A stretch of DNA of 5,002 nt from assembly GCF_039539605.1 (NCBI RefSeq), contig NZ_BAABDL010000007.1, forward strand, positions 1 through 5,002, read 5' to 3'. Below the pieces are notes generated by a model. That model had not been told where the DNA came from. It searched no databases and worked only from the letters and a program-made list of their open reading frames with translations. The DNA comes from Amphibacillus indicireducens (GTDB lineage: Bacteria; Bacillota; Bacilli; Bacillales; Amphibacillaceae). Position numbers and translations under genes: made by a program. This document shows, piece by piece, positions 1 through 4,464 of this stretch; positions within the stretch are counted from its first letter, which is position 1, and each line of letters begins with the position of its first letter.

Positions 1-65
1 ACAGCTACTACTGCCTTCACTGTTCGGGACTTTCACCCTAGAGTCTGCACCCATGCTGGGCACAC
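1..65 (-). mobile_element. 5' end of a class C group II intron (partial)
   Basis: Read on the minus strand, the intron starts with GTGTGCCCAGCATGGG at position 65 and continues off the left edge. GTGYG is the group II intron 5' consensus. The following segments GGTGCAG, TCTAGGGTGAAAGTCCCGAA and GTGAAGGCAG closely resemble, from memory, the domain I start of the Oceanobacillus iheyensis class IIC intron. The exon side (66-97) is a rho-independent terminator, the characteristic target of class C introns. The reverse transcriptase gene and the 3' end are outside the window, so activity cannot be judged. Confidence 0.88.
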
Positions 66-97
66 AACAAAAAGCGATAACTAAAACAGTTATCGCT
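66..97 (-). terminator. Rho-independent terminator of the 82-aa/205-aa operon
   Basis: A perfect 10-bp stem (73-82 with 88-97, AGCGATAACT) has a 5-nt loop. On the minus strand it is followed by CTTTTTGTT. It lies 22 bp past the stop codon of the 205-aa gene, so it should end that operon. The T-rich tail runs directly into the 5' end of the group II intron at 65, so the terminator also serves as the intron's insertion site. Confidence 0.85.
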
Positions 98-119
98 CTT
101 AGAACTATCTTTATTTTAT

Positions 120-281
120 TTATCTGATGTTTGGCATACCGTCATAATCTCCATCATCTAGTATGATTTCTTCGTTTCGGTATTGTTCATATACTATATC
201 TTGTGCTTCTTCTACTGATGTTGCTTCTACTTCAACTACTCTTGATAATACTTCTTCTATTTCTATTGTATAAGTTTCCAT
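120..281 (-). CDS. Possible internal start: 53-aa standalone DpnD/PcfM-like protein
   Basis: This is in frame within the 205-aa gene. ATG at 279-281 is preceded by GAAGGAG (complement at 291-297) with 9-nt spacing, as good a ribosome binding site as that of the full-length start. The product would begin METYTIEIEE, which is how standalone DpnD/PcfM-like proteins of about 50 residues begin. Either this is a nested gene or the signal is a fossil of a fusion between two formerly separate genes. The sequence alone cannot decide whether it is used. Confidence 0.35.
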   Translation of the reverse strand: METYTIEIEEVLSRVVEVEATSVEEAQDIVYEQYRNEEIILDDGDYDGMPNIR

Positions 282-737
282 ATTTGCTAACTCCTTCAAT
301 GTGTTTTGTGCTTCTAAAATATCGCTCATACCTTCTGCAACTTGTCTTTCTAATTCATCATGATTAAGGCAATATAAACCATTGTCGATTTTGTTATAAG
401 TTTTTTCTAATAACTTATGAAGATTTGAAAGTTTATTTTCTTGTTTTTCAAATTTTTCTAACCAATTACTACGCTCTTTATACATTGCGTGAACTTCATC
501 AACTTGTATTATTCCTTCTAGGTACTCAATAGCATGTTCAAAAGATGAAAATTCTTCCGTCCATAAATCGCCAGTTGTATTATCAATCGCTATATAAGTT
601 TTCATGTGTTTTCTTTCGTTATTGTCTATGATTAAAAAATTACTTAATTCTTGTGCTTTAAAATTCTTATCTTCTAACTTTTCTAACAATGTTGAATATT
701 CTTCTGATGTGATTATTCTATAAATTTTATTTTCCAT
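120..737 (-). CDS. 205-aa protein with C-terminal DpnD/PcfM-like module
   Basis: The C-terminal part (about residues 153-197, METYTIEIEEVLSRVVEVEA through DDGDYDG) matches the DpnD/PcfM family, small proteins of unknown biochemical role found on Firmicute plasmids, conjugative elements and near restriction loci. Residues 45-75 (MKTYIAID, TGDLWTEEF, then AIEYLEG) look like a second small domain that resembles the natural N-terminus of separate plasmid/phage proteins. Residues 85-150 are charged and probably coiled coil. No signal peptide or membrane segment is seen. The start ATG at 737 has AAGGAG 9 nt upstream. It lies 16 bp after the stop of the 82-aa gene, in one operon. The internal Met153 (279-281) also has AAGGAG 9 nt upstream and could give a separate 53-aa product. 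Family assignment is from memory; function is unknown. Confidence 0.75.
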   Translation of the reverse strand: MENKIYRIITSEEYSTLLEKLEDKNFKAQELSNFLIIDNNERKHMKTYIAIDNTTGDLWTEEFSSFEHAIEYLEGIIQVDEVHAMYKERSNWLEKFEKQENKLSNLHKLLEKTYNKIDNGLYCLNHDELERQVAEGMSDILEAQNTLKELANMETYTIEIEEVLSRVVEVEATSVEEAQDIVYEQYRNEEIILDDGDYDGMPNIR

Positions 738-753
738 TTTTATCTACTCCTTT

Positions 754-1002
754 TTATTCGCTACTCATTTGCATTGGTACTAAAACATTAACTAAACGAT
801 TTCTAAACTGAACATCATATACATAATCTAAGCAAAAACCGATTGTTGAAAGAATTAAATTATCAAACTCATCTGTGATTTTTAAATTGTCAAAAGGGCT
901 TGTATCTGCTACATATCTAGCAATTAATTCAATATCTTTTTCGATTTTCTCTTCAAAGACTTCATTCTTATATACCTTTAATTTATTCGTTGTTGTTTCC
1001 AT
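754..1002 (-). CDS. 82-aa protein of unknown function, first gene of the operon
   Basis: I do not recognise a named family. The protein is acidic (EVFEEKIEKDIELIARYVADT, DEFDN) and largely alpha-helical by composition, with no signal peptide, metal motif or membrane helix. The ATG at 1002 has GGAAG about 9 nt upstream in a purine-rich stretch, which supports translation. The downstream 205-aa gene starts 16 bp after its stop codon, so both are probably co-transcribed. Its 5' leader (1003-1223) holds a long imperfect hairpin and ends where the Tn7-like element is inserted, so the original upstream sequence is now beyond 4219. It is probably a plasmid accessory protein, judging only from the neighbouring gene. 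Confidence 0.65.
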   Translation of the reverse strand: METTTNKLKVYKNEVFEEKIEKDIELIARYVADTSPFDNLKITDEFDNLILSTIGFCLDYVYDVQFRNRLVNVLVPMQMSSE

Positions 1003-1027
1003 TTTCTACACTTCCTTTTTTTATTTT

Positions 1028-1141
1028 TTCTTTAACAACTTTTTCTGGAAGTTTTGGGAAGTGGTGTCGGCTTCTTTAATCTTGAAGCTTTTCACTTCTT
1101 TTGAATGACTAGGATCTTCCAGTTATTTGGTTGTTAAAGAA
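1028..1141. repeat. Long nested imperfect hairpin in operon leader
   Basis: Four inverted repeats are nested on one axis: 1028-1039/1130-1141 (12 bp, TTCTTTAACAAC), 1045-1051/1116-1122 (7 bp, CTGGAAG), 1058-1063/1093-1098 (6 bp, GAAGTG) and 1070-1074/1084-1088 (5 bp, GCTTC). Together they make one rod of about 30 paired bases over 114 nt. An 11-bp direct repeat AACTTTTTCTG also occurs at 1037-1047 and 1140-1150. In minus-strand RNA the rod would end about 25 nt before the start codon of the 82-aa gene. It could be a structured 5' UTR or a plasmid replication/transfer structure. Confidence 0.6.
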
Positions 1142-1218
1142 CTTTTTCTGTATAGTTTGGTGTGTTTGTCGTGGTTATGCCCCTGCATATGTAGTCGGTC
1201 TGTCAAGGGCGAGTGTGA

Positions 1219-1223
1219 TCTTC
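1219..1223. repeat. Target site duplication, left copy (TCTTC)
   Basis: TCTTC directly abuts the transposon terminus TGTAAG at 1224. The same five bases abut the other terminus at 4215-4219. A 5-bp duplication is what Tn7-family transposition produces. Confidence 0.88.
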
Positions 1224-1308
1224 TGTAAGTTTAAAATAAAGTCGCGACGTTTGCAAAAAAGATGCGATGTTTAAAACAAAGTCACGATGTTTATAAAAAA
1301 GTTGCGAA
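1224..1308 (+). repeat. Transposon right end: four tandem 20-bp TnsB-type sites
   Basis: After TGTAA come four head-to-tail 20-mers, each starting GTTT and ending in a variant of CGAY: 1229-1248, 1249-1268, 1269-1288 and 1289-1308. Their cores are AAAGTC, AAAGAT, AAAGTC and AAAGTT. From memory, Tn7 R has four 20-bp-spaced TnsB sites with cores AAAGTC, ATAGATC, AAAGTC and ATAGTTG, and 11 nt between the TGT terminus and AATAAAGTC. The same 11-nt spacing occurs here. TnsB should bind these to assemble the transpososome and possibly to repress tnsA. Confidence 0.85.
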
Positions 1309-1330
1309 GTTTCACCCCTTTGGATATAAT
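1302..1330 (+). promoter_or_regulatory. tnsA promoter overlapping TnsB site R4
   Basis: TTGCGA (1302-1307), a 17-bp spacer and a perfect TATAAT (1325-1330) form a sigma-A-type promoter. Transcription would begin near 1337, only about 13 nt before the GTG start. The -35 box lies inside the fourth 20-bp repeat (1289-1308), so bound TnsB would be expected to block the promoter. This would give autoregulation (inference). Confidence 0.75.
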
Positions 1331-1349
1331 TGTCTAAAGGGGTGTTTTT
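1313..1349 (+). promoter_or_regulatory. Hairpin plus T-run shielding tnsA from outside transcription
   Basis: CACCCCTTT (1313-1321) pairs perfectly with AAAGGGGTG (1336-1344). Pairing can continue inward through 1322-1324/1333-1335, leaving the -10 box in an 8-nt loop. Five T residues (1345-1349) follow and then the GTG start. The right arm is the tnsA ribosome binding site (AAAGGGGTG, 5 nt before GTG). Read-through RNA from outside would either terminate here or hide the site. RNA started at the internal promoter lacks the left arm and stays open. IS10 and IS50 are known to use the same logic. Confidence 0.7.
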
Positions 1350-2189
1350 GTGGCGAAACGAAAAAGAACATCTAAAGTCGATAAGTGGATTAAAGAAGGT
1401 AGAGGAACTGGCAGTGGGGCAGATTATCAGCCTTGGCTAAAAGTTCAAGATGTTTCCTCATTAGGTCGGTCAACGAGATTAAAAGGTACAAAAGCCGGTA
1501 GACAACATGAGTTTTTATCGGATTTGGAACGAAATTACTTTTATTTGACTGAATTTTCCGATGTTGTCTTAGATATTCGTGAACAATTTCCTTTATTACC
1601 ACAAGAAGAGACGATTGTCATTGCGGAAGCGCTTGGAATAAAACACCCAGCTGATCCAAAAACAGGCGATCCAATTGTTATGACAACGGACTTTTTATTA
1701 ACAGTTGATAAGGGAGAAGGTGTATTTGAAGTCGCTCATACTATCAAAATGAAAGACAAGCTATTAGAAGAACGTGTGTTAGAGAAATTCGAAATTGAAC
1801 GTGAATACTGGGAGCGTAAAGGCATTAGTTGGGGTATTGTAACAGAGGAAGAAATTGATAAGATCGTGGCTAGAAATATTAGTTATATCCATGATTATTT
1901 TGATATTCGGAGCTATGATGTATATCGAGAAATGGCTAACCAACATATAGAGGATTTATCAATGTCTCTTATGAATCGTTTGTTGAATAGTTCACGAAGT
2001 ATCCGAGAAATCACTAGTGAGTTTGATGCAGATACACACTTGCCTTTTGGAAGTGGTGTCACGTTGTTTTATCATTTGCTTGCTAAAAAAATAATGGTTA
2101 CAGATATGTACAAGGCAATTGATTTAGAGCAATCAATTGATATTAAGTATATTGATGAAAGTAAATTGGAGAAGGTGAAATACGGATGA
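1350..2189 (+). CDS. tnsA: TnsA, Tn7-family transposon endonuclease subunit
   Basis: TnsA cuts the 5' ends of the transposon, while TnsB cuts and joins the 3' ends, giving cut-and-paste movement. The 279-aa length is close to Tn7 TnsA (273). Family hallmarks run in order: Y26QPWLKVQD, S37LGRSTRLKG, G50RQHEFLSDLE, D75IREQFPLLP, then F146EIEREYWERKGISWGIVTE. Likely active-site residues of its restriction-endonuclease-like fold are E60, D114 (TTDFLL) and K133 (TIKMK), corresponding to Tn7 E63, D114 and K132. The Tn7 Q130 position appears to be T131 here. The C-terminal third should contain the winged-helix part. The start is GTG with AAAGGGGTG 5 nt upstream. It overlaps tnsB by four bases (ATGA), indicating translational coupling. 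The frame is open and looks functional although its partners are broken. Confidence 0.92.
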   Translation: MAKRKRTSKVDKWIKEGRGTGSGADYQPWLKVQDVSSLGRSTRLKGTKAGRQHEFLSDLERNYFYLTEFSDVVLDIREQFPLLPQEETIVIAEALGIKHPADPKTGDPIVMTTDFLLTVDKGEGVFEVAHTIKMKDKLLEERVLEKFEIEREYWERKGISWGIVTEEEIDKIVARNISYIHDYFDIRSYDVYREMANQHIEDLSMSLMNRLLNSSRSIREITSEFDADTHLPFGSGVTLFYHLLAKKIMVTDMYKAIDLEQSIDIKYIDESKLEKVKYG

Positions 2190-2851
2190 TTTATATTAAT
2201 CAGGTATTTCAATATGTAACAGATTCAAAAAGAATTCGGGTAATAGATATGGAAGAACCGCATGTCTATATAGTAAATATTGACACGAGCAGTGCTATGC
2301 CACGTAAAGAGCTATACTCTAGTCTAACCACAGATATCAAGCAAGGTGAACTGTTAGCGATTAGTGATCCTTATGCAAAAGTGATTTCCGAAGCTGATTT
2401 AACAGAAGTGCAGATTCGTAAGCGCGAAGAAGATTGGGGAAATATACAAAAATACTGTGTCCCCAATATGCCAGATTTGCTCCAAAAACAAGGAAGAGAA
2501 AGCAAGATTCGTGAAATCGTTCAAGAGAGCAACTTGGGCAAGACAAAGGTTAAAAAGCTACTAACTCGCTATTGGCAGCGTGGCATGACCAAAAACGCCA
2601 TGTTACCTGACTACTCTAGTTCAGGTGGTAAAGGGAGAGCAAAAGCTCTAACAAATGCAAAGGTTGGTCGTCCTAGAAGAATAAATATAAATAATGAATA
2701 TCAAACCGGTATTAACATTACAGAAGAAGTAAAGGTTCAAATTGAACACGTTATCAATAAGTACTACAGGAAAAAGAATAACTACTCTTTAAAAGATGTT
2801 TATAATTTTATGCTACGTGACTTCTATTCTGATCGCTATTCAGTTTCGTAA
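2186..2851 (+). pseudogene. tnsB: Truncated TnsB: N-terminal DNA-binding part only
   Basis: TnsB is the DDE transposase that binds the 20-bp end repeats. Only 221 residues remain of roughly 650-700. A helix-turn-helix-like region is visible at about 102-141 (GRESKIREIVQ, then KVKKLLTRYWQRGMTKNAMLPDY), followed by a basic KVGRPRR linker (159-165) and another predicted helical segment to about 215. The catalytic DDE domain is absent. Reading stops at TAA (2849-2851). Just beyond, QFRK continues in one frame (2841-2852) and YEEDPKKDI in another (2855-2881), which together look like a frameshifted TnsB piece with a base lost at a Trp codon. The start overlaps the tnsA stop (ATGA). A translated fragment could still bind the ends without catalysis. 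Confidence 0.85.
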
Positions 2852-3082
2852 AAGTACGAAGAAGACCCAAAAAAAGATATTTAGTCGTTCCGAGAATTTT
2901 ACGAAGGATGGCACGTAAAGAATCAGGCTCCACTATGGAAAAGCGTAAACAGGAAATGATGTCGCGGGGGTACTAATTATTCTAGTTTCGGTACCATCAC
3001 GGTAGAAAGCCTACTTAGTTTTCCCACTGTAACATACAGATTGCAATCAAGTATATTAACTCTATAAGGAGTGAGGTATTAA
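2852..3082 (+). other. Decayed tnsB remnant and deletion junction
   Basis: No intact gene lies here. The first 30 bases encode YEEDPKKDI in a shifted frame, a probable tnsB fragment. A third frame is open from about 2882 to TAA at 2974-2976 (LVVPRILRRMARKESGSTME onward), but I cannot assign it. The tnsB catalytic region and tnsC/tnsD should occupy this place in a complete element, so the deletion joint is probably between about 2880 and 3060. The last 20 bases hold the ribosome binding site of the next gene (AAGGAG, with a second GAGG 7 nt before ATG). A TATATT at 3052-3057 is only a weak promoter candidate. Confidence 0.5.
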
Positions 3083-3982
3083 ATGAAGAAAATATTACTG
3101 ACAGTAACCCCCTTTGTGGATTATCCAGGGTCTATTCCCAATGAATTCGTATCTCGGCATCTTGCGAGGCAGCTTATTGAAGAAGGCTTCGATGTCCACA
3201 TACTTGCAAATAAATCGCAAAGTAAAAACTGGCCAAAAGAAGCTAAGGTCATAAATGGAAGCATTACGAAACCTGACGATACTCCTCTGGCATTTGAAAA
3301 TATAGATGCAGTATTTCTCGCAGGAGCTATTCCGGAAACTGTTTACGAAGCTGTAAATATGGCTAAAGAAGCTGGTGTAAAGAAAATAGTAACATTATCT
3401 TCACATGGTCCTGAAATAGAAATTCAATTTCCCCCCGACAGCTGGTATTGGTTAGCTATTGATGTGGTAGTTGAGCGTTCGGAGATTAAACATACGCGTA
3501 TTGTTCCTTCAAATATTATGGCTTCTACTCTGGTTGGAGACCATTATTCAGCTGGTAAAAGTTGGGCAGAACATATAAGAGAAGATAGCCTAATTCAAGA
3601 GCCATACGTTCATACAAAAGTCCCTCTGATCCATGAAGAAGATTTAGCATTCGTAATTTCTAAAGAACTTCAACAAGTCAATTTATCTAATAAAACACTG
3701 CATGTTTATGGGCATTCTATAAGCCCTTTGGAGCGCAAAAAAATCCTAAGTGAAGTATTAAATAAAGAAATAAAATTCAAAGAATTAACCTCAGATGAGG
3801 CTTTTGAATACTTCCGCCAGGAAGGGCTTGATGAGTATGAAATCTCTCACAGATTAGGAGTACTTGAATCCATTTCAAATAACCCAGTTGAATTTAACTC
3901 TGAAATTACAAATATTATTAATAGACCTCTAAAAACATATTCTCAATGGGTTAAAGAGCATACTTCATTCTTGAATGGATAA
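3083..3982 (+). CDS. NmrA-like NAD(P)-binding Rossmann-fold protein (transposon cargo)
   Basis: The 299-aa soluble protein belongs to the NmrA / atypical short-chain dehydrogenase group by its overall pattern. It has a first strand KKILLTVTP, helix FVSRHLARQLIEEGFDVHIL (22-41), acidic turn NIDAVFLAGA (73-82), helix TVYEAVNMAKEAGVKKIVTLSSHG (86-109), TRIVPSNIMAS (138-148), PLIHEEDLAFVISKEL (181-196) and a terminal RPLKTYSQWVKEH (281-293). Such proteins bind NAD(P)H as sensors or as quinone/flavin-type reductases; the substrate here is unknown. The usual TGATGxxG loop after strand 1 is replaced by VTPFVDYPGSIPNEF, so cofactor binding may differ. ATG follows AAGGAGTGAGG. It lies inside the transposon ends, so it is cargo, and no other cargo gene is seen. 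Confidence 0.8.
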   Translation: MKKILLTVTPFVDYPGSIPNEFVSRHLARQLIEEGFDVHILANKSQSKNWPKEAKVINGSITKPDDTPLAFENIDAVFLAGAIPETVYEAVNMAKEAGVKKIVTLSSHGPEIEIQFPPDSWYWLAIDVVVERSEIKHTRIVPSNIMASTLVGDHYSAGKSWAEHIREDSLIQEPYVHTKVPLIHEEDLAFVISKELQQVNLSNKTLHVYGHSISPLERKKILSEVLNKEIKFKELTSDEAFEYFRQEGLDEYEISHRLGVLESISNNPVEFNSEITNIINRPLKTYSQWVKEHTSFLNG

Positions 3983-4051
3983 ACATAAAATAAATGGAAG
4001 GGTAATCGCATAACAGCACCTAATGCCCCACGAACGAGGCGCGATTGTTGA

Positions 4052-4082
4052 AGATCACATCAGAAAATGATCTAACTTTTTT
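4052..4082 (+). terminator. Weak candidate terminator after the NmrA-like gene
   Basis: AGATCA (4052-4057) pairs with TGATCT (4068-4073) around a 10-nt loop and is followed by AACTTTTTT (4074-4082). The stem is short. The right arm overlaps the innermost left-end TnsB site (4069-4088), so the resemblance to a terminator may be incidental. Confidence 0.35.
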
Positions 4083-4214
4083 ATAAAAATTGAACACCGC
4101 AGCGTAAAGGAAGAATCCATTTTGATCAATCTTTTTTCAAAATGGTTTCTTCTTGTTTACGGTGATATAAGGGTTTGTGAGGAATTTCTGATCAAACTTT
4201 ATTTTAAAGCTACA
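4069..4214 (-). repeat. Transposon left end: three spaced TnsB-type sites
   Basis: On the minus strand from the terminus at 4214 there are three sites related to the right-end repeats: L1 4190-4209 (CTTTAAAATAAAGTTTGATC), L2 4124-4143 (ATTTTGAAAAAAGATTGATC) and L3 4069-4088 (TTTTATAAAAAAGTTAGATC). L1 shares TTTAAAATAAAGT with R1, L2 shares AAAAAAGAT with R2, and L3 shares TTTATAAAAAAGTT with R4. All three end in GATC where the right-end sites end in CGAY. Sites begin 66 and 55 bp apart, spread over 146 bp, matching the sparse layout of Tn7 L. Confidence 0.82.
4095..4164. repeat. Imperfect inverted repeat around TnsB site L2
   Basis: CCATTTTGA (4117-4125) pairs perfectly with TCAAAATGG (4137-4145). 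With small gaps the arms extend through AAGAA/TTCTT and GTAAA/TTTAC to CACCG (4095-4099)/CGGTG (4160-4164). The loop and inner arms coincide with site L2. No gene is present. It could act as a terminator-like structure or merely help shape the end. Confidence 0.5.
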
Positions 4215-4219
4215 TCTTC
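4215..4219. repeat. Target site duplication, right copy (TCTTC)
   Basis: These five bases follow the left terminus (…TACA ending at 4214) and are identical to 1219-1223, marking the outer edge of the insertion. Confidence 0.88.
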
Positions 4220-4464
4220 GCTCGTGCCATTTACCCTTGACTGACATTAAGACGGAATATGCTATAACCGTTACTCGACAGACACACCGATACAGAAAAC
4301 GTGAGAAACCAAAGGAAGAGTGAGCCACTTCAAAAGGGGGAAGTGAAAGTGCCTTTTCTCATGAGCGTTTACAGCTAAGTAAACGGACAATGCCTTGTGT
4401 CTTTACTTGAAATTGGCTCTAAATGCTTGTTACAACAGCATTTACTCATACTTTTAAAGACAAA
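4220..4464. other. Hairpin-rich plasmid spacer beyond the transposon
   Basis: I see no convincing gene. The stretch begins with the second half of the palindrome interrupted by the transposon (CTCG 4221-4224, CCCTTGAC 4234-4241, GAC 4243-4245). Three further small hairpins follow: CACTTC/GAAGTG (4326-4331/4340-4345), CGTTTAC/GTAAACG (4366-4372/4379-4385) and AAATGCT/AGCATTT (4421-4427/4437-4443). Before insertion it was continuous with 1003-1223, giving a spacer of roughly 460 bp between the terminator at 4465 and the operon start at 1002. Such density suggests a structured locus such as an origin of transfer or replication, but no nic site was recognised. Confidence 0.5.

Larger units (their letters stand above)
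1003..1223. other. Intergenic leader between minus-strand operon and transposon
   Basis: I see no gene in this 221-bp stretch. It contains a nested inverted repeat (1028-1141), one half of a palindrome cut by the transposon (1198-1213) and the left copy of the target duplication (1219-1223). A TTGACA occurs on the minus strand (complement of 1201-1206), but no -10 box lies 16-18 bp downstream. The promoter of the minus-strand operon is therefore not identified and may have been separated from it by the insertion. Confidence 0.6.
1224..4214. mobile_element. Tn7-like transposon, internally deleted, both ends intact
   Basis: The tnsA-side terminus reads TGTAAGTTTAAAATAAAGT from 1224. The opposite terminus reads TGTAGCTTTAAAATAAAGT on the minus strand from 4214. 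The two agree at 17 of 19 positions and begin with TGT as Tn7-family ends do. TCTTC flanks both sides. The tnsA-side end has four abutting 20-bp sites within 85 bp and the other end has three spaced sites within 146 bp, as in Tn7 R and L. The 2991-bp element carries tnsA, a truncated tnsB and an NmrA-like gene. It lacks tnsC, tnsD/tniQ and tnsE, so it cannot be autonomous. Full relatives run to many kilobases, so most of the core is lost. Confidence 0.9.

Noticed and set aside
875..1108. 77-aa open frame on the plus strand
   Set aside because: It is antisense to the 82-aa gene and rich in Phe/Ser from reading an AT-rich coding strand backwards; no ribosome binding site.
1028..1141. Nested inverted repeat considered as an integron attC site
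   Set aside because: The outer arms (CTTTAAC/GTTAAAG) miss the RYYYAAC/GTTRRRY consensus at one base each, there is no integrase or cassette gene, and the host type is unlikely.
1201..1206. TTGACA on the minus strand as the -35 box of the 82-aa/205-aa operon
   Set aside because: No acceptable -10 box lies 16-18 bp downstream; the bases are better explained as part of the interrupted palindrome.
1229..1308. Four regular 20-bp repeats considered as CRISPR or plasmid iterons
   Set aside because: The repeats abut with no spacers, so not CRISPR. Their position beside tnsA, the TGT terminus and matching sites at the far end make transposon end sites the better explanation than iterons.
1390..1602. 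70-aa minus-strand open frame inside tnsA
   Set aside because: Antisense shadow of a well-supported gene.
2361..2546. 61-aa minus-strand open frame inside tnsB
   Set aside because: Antisense shadow with no supporting signals.
2882..2976. Short open frame (MARKESGSTME onward) as a tnsC start
   Set aside because: It stops after about 22 residues from its Met and has no clear ribosome binding site or recognisable ATPase motif; left as unassigned debris.
4137..4328. 63-aa open frame on the minus strand
   Set aside because: It runs across the transposon boundary at 4214 and over TnsB site L1, has no ribosome binding site and unconvincing composition; it is a chance frame.
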